In this document: one piece after another, positions 44,841 through 52,881 of the stretch
Layout: each line of letters starts with the position of its first letter
Numbering within the stretch: the stretch's first letter is position 1
Origin: Paracoccus laeviglucosivorans
Lineage (GTDB): Bacteria > Pseudomonadota > Alphaproteobacteria > Rhodobacterales > Rhodobacteraceae
Length of the DNA: 64,000 nucleotides
NCBI RefSeq assembly: GCF_900182695.1
Contig: NZ_FXTK01000002.1
Coordinates: forward strand, 186,001 to 250,000
Direction of reading: 5' to 3'
Program-made: the position numbers and the translations under genes
The notes under the pieces: model-generated
The model's database searches: none
The model's input: only the letters and a program-made list of their open reading frames with translations
Told to the model about the DNA's origin: nothing

Positions 44841-47129
44841 TTACTCGGCGACGCAATCCGCGAAGTAATGCTTGCGCCCGTCCGGCCCGGTTTCCTGCAC
44901 AAGACCGTGGATGTCGGTTTCGAACCCTGGACATTCGCGTTCGAATTCGCGGTTGAATTTCAGGTATTCCACGATCTTGGTGTTGAACACCTCACCCGGA
45001 ATAAGCAGCGGGATGCCCGGCGGATAGGGTGTGACAAGGCTGGTGGTGATGCGGCCTTCCAATTCGTCGATCGGCACGCGCTGCGTGGTGCGGCGCGCGA
45101 TATGGGCAAAGGCATCGCTGGGCGTCATGGCCGGGGTATGATCGCTCAGATACATCTCGGTCGAGAGGATTGCGATGTCGTATTTCGAATACAGCGAATG
45201 GACGTGCTGGCACAGGTCGCGCAGGCCCATCTGTTCATAGCGCGGCTGTTTCTGGCAGAATTCCGGCATCACCCGCCAAAGCGGCTGGTTCTTGGCGTAA
45301 TCGTCCTTGAACTGCTGGAGCGAGGCCAGAAGCGTGTTCCAGCGGCCCTTGGTGATGCCGATGGTGAACATCACGAAGAAGCTGTAAAGCCCGGTCTTTT
45401 CGACCACCACGCCATGTTCGGCCAGGTATTTCGACACGATGCTGGCGGGGATGCCCCAATCCTCGAACCGGCCATCCAGGTTCAGGCCGGGGGTGATGAT
45501 CGTGGCCTTGATCGGGTCCAGCATGTTGAAGCCGGGGGCCATGTCGCCAAAGCCGTGCCAGCTGTCTTCGCCGTCACGCTGCACGCCTTCGCTGTCGGTG
45601 CGGCGCAGGACCCAGTCCTTGGTGCGGCCGATGCCTTCTTCCTCAAGCTCCTCGGGGCCCCAGACCTGGAACCACCAGTCGTCATCGCCGAATTCGGCAT
45701 CGACCTTGCGCATGGCGCGGCGGAAATCCAGCGCCTCGGCGATGGATTCCTCGACCAGCGCGGTGCCGCCGGGCGGCTCCATCATCGCGGCGGCCACGTC
45801 GCAGCTGGCGATGATCGAATATTGCGGGCTGGTCGAGGTGTGCATCAGATAGGATTCGTTGAACAGATGCCGGTCCAGCTTGGTGTTCTGGCTGTCCTGC
45901 ACCAGCACGTGGCTGGCCTGTGAAATCCCCGCCAGCAGCTTGTGGACCGATTGCGTGGCATAGGTCACCGAATGTTCGGTCCGCCCGCGTTTGCGGCCCA
46001 TGGCGTGATAGGTGCCGTAAAACGGGTGGAACGAGGCGTGTGGTAGCCATGCCTCGTCGAAATGCAGGTTTTCGACCCAGCCGTCCAGCATGCCCTTGAT
46101 GGTTTCGGTGTTATACAGAACCCCGTCATAGGTCGATTGCGTCAGTGTCATGATGCGCGGTTTGACGGTGTCGGCATCAACGCCCTTCAGCAGCGGGTTG
46201 GCGCGGATCTTGGCCTTGATCGTCTCGATCTCGAATTCCGAATAGGGGATCGGGCCGATGATGCCGTAATGGTTGCGCGTCGGCTTCAGGAAGACCGGGA
46301 TCGCGCCGGTCATGATGATCGAATGCAGGATCGACTTGTGGCAGTTGCGGTCTACGACCACAACATCGCCCGGCGCAACGGTGTGGTGCCAGACCATCTT
46401 GTTCGAGGTCGAGGTGCCATTGGTCACGAAGAAGCAGTGGTCCGCATTGAAGATGCGCGCGGCATTGCGTTCGGACGCGCCGATGGCACCGTTATGGTCC
46501 AGCAACTGGCCCAGTTCCTCGACCGCGTTGCAGACATCGGCGCGCAGCATGTTTTCACCATAGAACTGGTGATACATCTGGCCGATGGGCGATTTCAGGA
46601 ACGCCACGCCGCCGGAATGGCCGGGGCAATGCCAGGAATACGATCCGTCCTCGGCGTAATCCAGCAGCGCCTTGAAGAAGGGCGGCTGGATGCCTTCCAG
46701 ATAGGTCTTGGCTTCGCGGATGATGTGGCGGGCGACGAATTCGGGCGTATCCTCGAAGGCATGGATGAAGCCGTGCAATTCGCGCAGGATGTCGTTGGGC
46801 AGGTGGCGCGAGGTCTTGGTCTCGCCATAGATGTAGATCGGCACATCGGCGTTTTTCCAACGCACTTCCTCGATGAAGTTGCGCAGATCGGTGATGACCG
46901 GATCCTGATCCGGGCCGGGGGTGAATTCTTCGTCGTCGATCGACAGCACGAAGGCGCTGGCACGCGACTGTTGCTGCGCGAATTGCGACAGGTCGCCATA
47001 GCTGGTGGCGCCCAGCACCTCGAAGCCCTCAGACTCGATCGCGTCGGCCAGCGCACGGATGCCAAGGCCCGAGGAGTTCTCGGAACGGAAATCCTCGTCG
47101 ATGATGACGATGGGAAAACGGAACTTCAT
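44841..47129 (-). CDS. Orn/Lys/Arg decarboxylase (PLP fold type I)
   Basis: 762 residues from ATG 47129, with AAAGGAG upstream. Domains: an N-terminal response-regulator-like wing (1-130; FPIVIIDEDFRSENSSGLG), a PLP-binding core (about 150-560) with Lys397 in ATQSVHKLLAG and HFDEAWLPHA, and a C-terminal domain. The layout and length match the acid-inducible arginine/lysine/ornithine decarboxylases. Which amino acid is used cannot be decided here. No antiporter gene is next to it, so a biosynthetic polyamine role is as likely as acid resistance. Confidence 0.93.
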   Translation of the reverse strand: MKFRFPIVIIDEDFRSENSSGLGIRALADAIESEGFEVLGATSYGDLSQFAQQQSRASAFVLSIDDEEFTPGPDQDPVITDLRNFIEEVRWKNADVPIYIYGETKTSRHLPNDILRELHGFIHAFEDTPEFVARHIIREAKTYLEGIQPPFFKALLDYAEDGSYSWHCPGHSGGVAFLKSPIGQMYHQFYGENMLRADVCNAVEELGQLLDHNGAIGASERNAARIFNADHCFFVTNGTSTSNKMVWHHTVAPGDVVVVDRNCHKSILHSIIMTGAIPVFLKPTRNHYGIIGPIPYSEFEIETIKAKIRANPLLKGVDADTVKPRIMTLTQSTYDGVLYNTETIKGMLDGWVENLHFDEAWLPHASFHPFYGTYHAMGRKRGRTEHSVTYATQSVHKLLAGISQASHVLVQDSQNTKLDRHLFNESYLMHTSTSPQYSIIASCDVAAAMMEPPGGTALVEESIAEALDFRRAMRKVDAEFGDDDWWFQVWGPEELEEEGIGRTKDWVLRRTDSEGVQRDGEDSWHGFGDMAPGFNMLDPIKATIITPGLNLDGRFEDWGIPASIVSKYLAEHGVVVEKTGLYSFFVMFTIGITKGRWNTLLASLQQFKDDYAKNQPLWRVMPEFCQKQPRYEQMGLRDLCQHVHSLYSKYDIAILSTEMYLSDHTPAMTPSDAFAHIARRTTQRVPIDELEGRITTSLVTPYPPGIPLLIPGEVFNTKIVEYLKFNREFERECPGFETDIHGLVQETGPDGRKHYFADCVAE

Positions 47130-47252
47130 CAAGGTCTCCTTTCGGCCCGGCAGGGTTGGGGACACGATGCTGTGCCCCCGGCTCCACGCGTTCCCGGCGA
47201 TTCAGGTCCAGGATGCGAGGACGGTTCTTTCTGCTGGGAAGGTTGCAGTCAA

Positions 47253-47270
47253 GGGCCGCTGAAACGGCCC
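47253..47270 (-). terminator. Small hairpin after the CHAD gene
   Basis: GGGCCG (47253-47258) pairs with CGGCCC (47265-47270), 38 bases past the CHAD stop on the minus strand. Short, no T-run; weak terminator at best. Confidence 0.4.
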
Positions 47271-47307
47271 GACCGCGCAGGACGGAAACCTGCGCATCCG
47301 TCATACG

Positions 47308-48603
47308 TCATTTCCAGAAGCGTTTGGCCCCGACCAGCGTGTCATAGGCTTTTGCGGCCTGCGACAACTGCGCGGATTTGCCGCTGCCCAGCAAAACTGC
47401 CGCCTCGGGGTCGTCGGCAATGCCAAGATGCTCCAGCATTTGCGGCGCCATCGCCATGTCATTCAGCGCGCCCAGAACGTCCTGCATCTCCTCAAGCGCG
47501 TTCACGAAATGCTTGCGCTGTTTGCCGGTCTTGCCATCGGCGTAAAGTCCCTCAAAGAAATCCGTCGCATAGCGCAGTTTCTTGGCATCCTTGCGCAGTT
47601 CGTGGCGCGCCGCGTCGGGCAGGTTTTCCAGATCACGGCCATCCCTGCGGACCTTGCGGCGAAAACGGCGCAAGGCGCTTGCGGCAAATTCCCGCGCGGA
47701 CTGGTTGCGCAATTCAGCCGTGGCAAACTCGCGGCACCAGTCGCCGTCATGCAGCCATTGCGCAAGGTCCAGCATCACGCGCCGCGCCCGAGGCTGTGCC
47801 AGAAGTTTGGCCATATCGGCGTAGGTGGCGCGGCGTGCCCGGCCCAGTTTCGCCATCAGCTCGCCGGGTTTTGCGCGGTCCAGCAGCACGTCGATTTCGC
47901 GGGCATTGGCAAGGCCACCGGCAAGCCAGCGCAGATCGTCGCGCAACCCCTGCGCCGCGTCATCGCCCAGCAGCGGCTTGAAGATCGACATTGCCGAACG
48001 TGCACGGCGCAGCGCCACGCGGGCCTGATGCACCGCTTCGGGGTTGGGGTCCGTCAACAGGATGTCTTCGTTCAGGCGGAATTGGCGCAGGCAAGACAGC
48101 ATCACGGTCTGAAAGATTTGTCCCGCGCTCATCTCGGGGGACAGGACCACGGGTTCGGCTTTGTGAAAACGGGGGAGGGTTTCGGTCAGCAGGCGGGCGC
48201 GTTCGGCTTTGCGGCGCACACCGGCACGCAGCGGTGCCACTTCGTCAAGTTTGTGTGCAAAGTCGAAGACCGTACTGGGCGACCCGTTGGTCAGGCGCAG
48301 GCCGATCTCACAGATCTGGGACTGGCGGTCGCCTGCCATGATCTCGCCCCTGTCGATGGCGACGGCGATCTGCGCGCCCTGATGTTCGATTGTCCAGCGG
48401 TGTCGTGCAAGCTGCGCCGTGGCAAGGGGCAGGGGCAGGTCGGGCAGCTGCCCCTGTTCAACGGCAATGATGTCCCCCCCTGGTATATCCAGATAGGCCA
48501 TGCGTATCTTCGCCATGGCCGGATTGCCGGGCAGCAGCCCCGACTTTTCAATGGCATTGGCGCTGGCCGGAGACAGATAAAGTCTTAGATCGACGTCTTG
48601 CAA
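47308..48603 (-). CDS. CHAD-domain protein with an eroded CYTH domain
   Basis: About 431 residues. The C-terminal CHAD domain (roughly 160-425) is complete, with many conserved histidines and arginines such as EAVHQARVALRRARSAMSIFKPLL and LRKDAKKLRYATDFFEGLY; CHAD domains bind polyphosphate. The N-terminal 150 residues align with the two ends of a CYTH triphosphatase, but the ExExK motif has become DVDLRL and most of the central strands are missing. The likely start is TTG at 48603 (GAAAGGAA eight bases upstream); an ATG at 48663 adds 20 basic residues. Confidence 0.85.
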   Translation of the reverse strand: MQDVDLRLYLSPASANAIEKSGLLPGNPAMAKIRMAYLDIPGGDIIAVEQGQLPDLPLPLATAQLARHRWTIEHQGAQIAVAIDRGEIMAGDRQSQICEIGLRLTNGSPSTVFDFAHKLDEVAPLRAGVRRKAERARLLTETLPRFHKAEPVVLSPEMSAGQIFQTVMLSCLRQFRLNEDILLTDPNPEAVHQARVALRRARSAMSIFKPLLGDDAAQGLRDDLRWLAGGLANAREIDVLLDRAKPGELMAKLGRARRATYADMAKLLAQPRARRVMLDLAQWLHDGDWCREFATAELRNQSAREFAASALRRFRRKVRRDGRDLENLPDAARHELRKDAKKLRYATDFFEGLYADGKTGKQRKHFVNALEEMQDVLGALNDMAMAPQMLEHLGIADDPEAAVLLGSGKSAQLSQAAKAYDTLVGAKRFWK

Positions 48604-48671
48604 CGCAGGTTTCCTTTCGTCCTTCGACGCGCGGCCCGGACGTCGGGGCCGCCTGCGTTGCATAAACGCAA

Positions 48672-48700
48672 AGATACCGCCGCAGGTTGCGGCGGTATCT
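48672..48700 (-). terminator. Terminator of the copper-related operon
   Basis: Thirteen perfectly paired bases (48672-48684 with 48688-48700) with a 3-base loop, 24 bases after the PepSY stop; on the minus strand TTTGCGTTTA follows. Good intrinsic terminator. Confidence 0.8.
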
Positions 48701-48723
48701 GGGCAATTCACCGAATTTTCTTG

Positions 48724-50079
48724 CTAGGTCGCGGCAATACCGCGATTGCCGCCCCAGCGCGTGACGCAGAAATCCAGCGACAGCATCACGATTAGCGACA
48801 AGCCGACCAAGGGAAAGATGACGCCCCCCAAGGCCAGCATGGCGATCAGGCCCCGAAACACCCGCCGATTCTGGGGCATAGGCGGCACGCCAAGACGCCC
48901 CGCTGGCCTGCGCTTCCACCACATCGCTGCGGCGGCAACCGACATCAGGATGATGGCCATGCAGACCGCCAGCAGCACGATCTGATTTGCCAACCCGTAG
49001 GTCTGGCCCAGATGCGTGTTGATCCCCCACTCCAGCGCCCGCCCACCGGGGCCATAGTCGCCATAACTCATGTCCAGAAGCGGCTTGCCGGAATACTGGT
49101 CCAGATGCACAACACGCTGGCGGCTAAGGTCATCGGGATAGACCGAGCCCGTGAACACGCCATCGGGCGTTACAGGCAGTGACACGGCATAGCCCGGCGC
49201 AAGGCCCATCCGGTCGAACGCCGCCACCGCCTGTTCCAGCGTGATAGAGCTTGCCCCGACATTGGGGCTTTCGGGAATGCGCGCGTGCTCCAGCGACCAT
49301 GAGGTCTGGGCGATGTCGTTCAGCTTGCGGTCCGACATGGGCACATCGACGCGCACTCCGCTGGGATAGCCGAAATTGCTGCCATTGGCCCATTCGTTGA
49401 CATTGGCGCCCCAGACGCCGGACCACGGCATTCCCGTTACCGCCAGAAACACGATAAAGCCGCCCGCGACCAGCCCGGTCACGGCATGAAGATCGCGCCA
49501 GAACACCCGGCGCTGCGGCGTGCCGCGAACCGACAGAACGCCGCCTTTTTGCCCGCGCGGCCACCACAGGAAAAGTCCGGTTGCCACCAGAAGAACCGAC
49601 CATCCCGCCGCGATCTCGATCGCATAGCGGGCATAAGGGCCAAAATATTTCAGGCTGTGCAATTGCCTGATCGTCCATGACAGCGTGGTGCGATCGGGCA
49701 TGACGCCTTGCACCAGCCCGTCATAGGGGCTGACATAGACTGCCATGCGTCCACGATCGGTCGCTATGGTGACTTCGGCCGTGTCGCCCGCCTTGGCGGG
49801 TGGGGTAAATTTCACCGCCGTTCCCGGCACGACCTCTTGCGCCGAGGCAAGGATGGCATCGGGCGAGATGGTCACGTCGCTCATCTGCGCCACGTGCTTC
49901 AGGTCGGAGTGATACCAGCCGTCGATTTCATCCTTGAAAAGATAGGCGCCGCCCGAAAGTGACAGCGAGATCAGAAAGGGCAGGACAAGAAGTCCCGCGT
50001 AGAAATGCCAGCGCCACACGGCACGGTATAGATCCCCCGCCGCGCGTGCCGGGCGCGAGGGCCGCGATAAGGTAGTCAT
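48724..50079 (-). CDS. PepSY-associated transmembrane protein
   Basis: 451 residues from ATG 50079 (AAGGGGGAA upstream). Four main spans with two long periplasmic PepSY-like regions. WHFYAGLLVLPFLISLSLSGGAYLFKDEID, here split around the first span, and HAVTGLVAGGFIVFLAVTG are the conserved blocks with histidines that may hold heme or metal. Relatives are found in siderophore and metal loci as membrane reductases or assembly factors. It is last of a three-gene set after the PCuAC chaperone, so a copper role is likely. Confidence 0.88.
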   Translation of the reverse strand: MTTLSRPSRPARAAGDLYRAVWRWHFYAGLLVLPFLISLSLSGGAYLFKDEIDGWYHSDLKHVAQMSDVTISPDAILASAQEVVPGTAVKFTPPAKAGDTAEVTIATDRGRMAVYVSPYDGLVQGVMPDRTTLSWTIRQLHSLKYFGPYARYAIEIAAGWSVLLVATGLFLWWPRGQKGGVLSVRGTPQRRVFWRDLHAVTGLVAGGFIVFLAVTGMPWSGVWGANVNEWANGSNFGYPSGVRVDVPMSDRKLNDIAQTSWSLEHARIPESPNVGASSITLEQAVAAFDRMGLAPGYAVSLPVTPDGVFTGSVYPDDLSRQRVVHLDQYSGKPLLDMSYGDYGPGGRALEWGINTHLGQTYGLANQIVLLAVCMAIILMSVAAAAMWWKRRPAGRLGVPPMPQNRRVFRGLIAMLALGGVIFPLVGLSLIVMLSLDFCVTRWGGNRGIAAT

Positions 50080-50098
50080 CTGTTTCCCCCTTGCGCGA

Positions 50099-50599
50099 TT
50101 AGTGACCCGCATGAGGGTCGGCGGGCGCCCGTCCCCCGGCCTTGCGTGCGTTCATAGGGCCGACGGCCAAGGGAACCTCGAGCTGCCCCGCATTCTGAAA
50201 GACCAGCGTGGCATGGGCGGTCTGGCCTTCGGTAAAGGGGGTTGCGACCTTCAGAAACATCAGGTGGTTGCCGCCGGGCGTCAGCGTTACGGTCTGGCCT
50301 GCGGGAATGGGTAGACCGTCGGGCAATTCGCGCATCTTCATCACGTCGCCGTTCATGGTCATCTCGTGGACCTGCACCTCGCCTGCCTCGGGGGAACTGG
50401 CAGACACAAGGCGGTCATCGGCAGTGCCGTTGTTCGTGATGGTCAGATAGCCGCCCGCGACCGGGGCGTTGGGCGGCATGGCCCGCATGAATCCGTCCGA
50501 GACGGTCAGATCGCCCTGCGTCACGGGCTGAGCCTGTGAGCCAAGGGGCAGGGCAAGAAGCAACGCGCCAAGAATGGCGGATATGGTGTGGGTTTGCAT
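50099..50599 (-). CDS. Periplasmic copper chaperone PCu(A)C
   Basis: 166 residues from ATG 50599 with AGGTGAA upstream; signal peptide to about 23. The copper(I) site of the family is there: HEMTMNGDVMKMRELP provides the first His and Met, and GGNHLMFL the second pair. The C-terminus ends in DPHAGH. The protein delivers copper to cytochrome oxidase in the periplasm. It begins 57 bases after the DUF2946-like gene stops and ends 19 bases before the PepSY gene. Confidence 0.92.
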   Translation of the reverse strand: MQTHTISAILGALLLALPLGSQAQPVTQGDLTVSDGFMRAMPPNAPVAGGYLTITNNGTADDRLVSASSPEAGEVQVHEMTMNGDVMKMRELPDGLPIPAGQTVTLTPGGNHLMFLKVATPFTEGQTAHATLVFQNAGQLEVPLAVGPMNARKAGGRAPADPHAGH

Positions 50600-50656
50600 A
50601 TGGTTCACCTGATGCGGAATTGACGTCATGCGCCCGGTCGGACGCCGCGGCATGGG

Positions 50657-51091
50657 TCAGGTGACGGGCGGCCCTCGGGCCAGGGGGGTCAGCACCTCGG
50701 CCCTGTGGGCACGCGGGGCGGGGGTGACGTGCAGGTCCGCGGGCAGCAGGTTCGTCAGCATCGCCAAGGCCGCCAATGGGCCTGCGGCCAGCACCGGCTG
50801 GGCATGAGCGGACCAGTCGCAGGCCGGCTTGGGCGCTTTCGGTACGGGCGTATCGTCCGCCGCGCGATATTCGTCGGCGGGGATGACGGTGCCGTCATCG
50901 GCTACCACCATCTCGACCGGCAGGTGGTCGCCGCACAAAACGACCATGAAGCTTTCGCGGGCAGGGCCTTTGACGACCATCGTCCCCTGCGCCATCAGCG
51001 ACAGCAACACAAAGGGCAGGACCGCAAGCAGCGCCAGCAACCGGGGCAAGGCCCGGCTTGCGAAAGCAAGACTGTTGGCGCGGTTGGTCAA
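50657..51091 (-). CDS. DUF2946-like small envelope protein
   Basis: 144 residues starting at a TTG (complement of 51089-51091) with AAGGGG five bases upstream; no usable ATG lies near. One N-terminal span (LLALLAVLPFVLLSLMAQG) is followed by VVLCGDHLPVEMVV and a second cysteine in KPACDWSAH, the pattern of DUF2946 proteins that occur in copper loci. It is first in the operon with PCuAC and PepSY. The cysteines and histidine could bind metal; nothing more is known to me. Confidence 0.8.
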   Translation of the reverse strand: MTNRANSLAFASRALPRLLALLAVLPFVLLSLMAQGTMVVKGPARESFMVVLCGDHLPVEMVVADDGTVIPADEYRAADDTPVPKAPKPACDWSAHAQPVLAAGPLAALAMLTNLLPADLHVTPAPRAHRAEVLTPLARGPPVT

Positions 51092-51342
51092 GGCGTCCCC
51101 TTGGTCGGCATGATACCTGATAGGCGACCTTGCTGCACCGCGCCAGAAATTTTGTCCACAGGGCTAGATGTCGCATCTGATCGCATGGTCTGCAGGCTGT
51201 GATCGAAAACGGCAGCCACCTGTCCTGATGATCAAACATGTCCGGTCACGACCGTGTTCATGGTCCGGCTGCTGGCCGTATCGTTCTTTGGTTTGGCCCT
51301 ATGGCTTGGGGGTTGCATACGCTTCGGCGCGGATGCTACTAG

Positions 51343-51363
51343 AAATGTAATAACATTACATTT
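51343..51363. promoter_or_regulatory. Zur-type zinc operator box
   Basis: AAATGTAAT (51343-51351) and ATTACATTT (51355-51363) form a perfect 9-3-9 palindrome. It closely resembles the alphaproteobacterial Zur consensus and ends ten bases before the COG0523 GTPase start. Zinc-loaded Zur would repress the gene and starvation would release it. Confidence 0.8.
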
Positions 51364-51373
51364 AGGTGCCGCC

Positions 51374-52600
51374 ATGCCAGTCAATCCCGATCCCAGTTCT
51401 GCGGACCCCCGTCTTCCCGTTACCGTGCTTTCCGGCTTTCTGGGCGCGGGTAAAACCACGCTGCTCAACCACGTGCTGAACAACCGCGAAGGGCGCCGGG
51501 TCGCCGTCATCGTCAATGACATGTCCGAGGTGAACATCGATGCCGATCTGGTGCGCGATGGGGCCAGCCTGTCACGCGCCGAGGAAAAGCTGGTCGAGAT
51601 GACCAATGGCTGCATCTGCTGCACCTTGCGCGACGACCTGCTGCTTGAGGTGCGCCGCCTTGCTGCCGAAGATCGCTTTGACCACCTGCTGATCGAATCC
51701 ACGGGTGTGTCCGAGCCGCTGCCGGTCGCGGCCACCTTCGATTTCCGCGATGCGGATGGCGAAAGTTTGGCTGACGTGGCGCGGCTGGACACGATGGTCA
51801 CGGTGGTCGATGCGGTGAACCTGACGCGCGATTTCGCAAGCCACGACTTCATCGCGGATCGCGGCGAAAGCATGGGTGAGGGAGACGCGCGCACGCTGGT
51901 CAACCTGCTGACCGACCAGATCGAATTTGCCAATGTCATCGTGCTGAACAAGATTACCGAGGCCGGGCCCCAGCGGCTGGATCAGGCCCGCAAGATCATC
52001 CGCGCCCTGAACCCCGATGCGCGGCTGATCGAGACGGATTTTTCGCGCGTGGCCGCCCCCGAGATATTCAACACCGGCCTGTTCGATTTCGACCGCGCGC
52101 ATGAACATCCGCTTTGGGCAAAGGAGCTTTACGGCTTTGCCGACCATGTGCCCGAAACCGAGGAATACGGCATATCCTCTTTTGTCTATCGCGCGCGCCA
52201 ACCCTTTCATCCGGCGCGCATTCATGCTGCGCTGAACGGCGATTTGCCGGGCGTGATCCGTGCCAAGGGGCATATGTGGCTGGCCACGCGACCCGATTGG
52301 GCGGTGGAGTTCAGCCTTGCCGGAGCGGTATCCTCGATCGCGCCTCTGGGCGGCTGGTGGGCCAGCGTCCCGCCCGAGCGTTGGCCAACGCATCCCGACG
52401 CGCTGCGCGAGGTCGAAACGCATTGGCAGGAACCATGGGGCGACCGGCGGCAGGAACTGGTGTTTATCGGCAGCGGCATGGACCGCGCGGCGATTACCGC
52501 AGCGCTGGACGCGGCGCTGGTGGGTGCCGAAGAATTCACGCCATGGGATTGGCAAGGTCTGCCCGACCCCTTTCCCGAATGGCGCAGGCACGCGGCCTGA
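51374..52600 (+). CDS. COG0523 (CobW-like) zinc metallochaperone GTPase
   Basis: 408 residues from ATG 51374. Walker [10 protein letters not shown] is at 21-29, the metal-binding CxCC is Cys80/82/83 in NGCICCTL, the Mg site is in ESTGVSEP and the guanine motif in VVLNKIT. The C-terminal CobW domain holds [15 protein letters not shown]. With a Zur-type box directly upstream this is most likely a zinc-starvation chaperone (ZigA/ZagA group). An in-frame upstream extension would place the Zur box inside the gene and is rejected. It is three bases from the DUF6525 gene. Confidence 0.93.
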   Translation: MPVNPDPSSADPRLPVTVLSGFLGAGKTTLLNHVLNNREGRRVAVIVNDMSEVNIDADLVRDGASLSRAEEKLVEMTNGCICCTLRDDLLLEVRRLAAEDRFDHLLIESTGVSEPLPVAATFDFRDADGESLADVARLDTMVTVVDAVNLTRDFASHDFIADRGESMGEGDARTLVNLLTDQIEFANVIVLNKITEAGPQRLDQARKIIRALNPDARLIETDFSRVAAPEIFNTGLFDFDRAHEHPLWAKELYGFADHVPETEEYGISSFVYRARQPFHPARIHAALNGDLPGVIRAKGHMWLATRPDWAVEFSLAGAVSSIAPLGGWWASVPPERWPTHPDALREVETHWQEPWGDRRQELVFIGSGMDRAAITAALDAALVGAEEFTPWDWQGLPDPFPEWRRHAA

Positions 52601-52603
52601 TCC

Positions 52604-52876
52604 ATGAGGCGCGTCAATCTGCAGACCTCGCTTCGGCGCAGTGGGAATGAGAATGCCATGGCCCGCTATGACGGTCTGCCGGACGAATTGCGGCGATGGC
52701 TGGCAAGCGCCGCCCTGCCATGGAGCGCACGCTCGGCCCTGCGTCTGTGGCAGCGCGCCTTGCGCGAATGTCCTGCGGACACAGGCCACGCCCTGCAAGC
52801 TTTGTCACGGGCCGAGATGCGTCTGTTGCAACGCGATGCCGCGTCGGTCTGGGGACAGGAATATCCGCGCGCCTGA
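52604..52876 (+). CDS. DUF6525 family small protein
   Basis: 90 residues starting three bases after the COG0523 stop. YDGLPDELRRWLASAALPWSARSALRLW is the pattern I associate with DUF6525, a family of short proteins in Rhodobacteraceae of unknown function (here broken at any point it is about 28 residues long, from about residue 22). No membrane span or signal. Coupling to the GTPase suggests zinc-starvation expression. A shorter start at 52658 would remove part of the conserved N-terminus. Confidence 0.72.
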   Translation: MRRVNLQTSLRRSGNENAMARYDGLPDELRRWLASAALPWSARSALRLWQRALRECPADTGHALQALSRAEMRLLQRDAASVWGQEYPRA

Positions 52877-52881
52877 CCCGT

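Noticed and set aside
51254..51373. In-frame upstream extension of the COG0523 gene that looks like a lipoprotein signal (LGGC)
   Set aside because: The Zur-type palindrome would lie inside it and the family starts at the downstream ATG. The likeness is probably chance.
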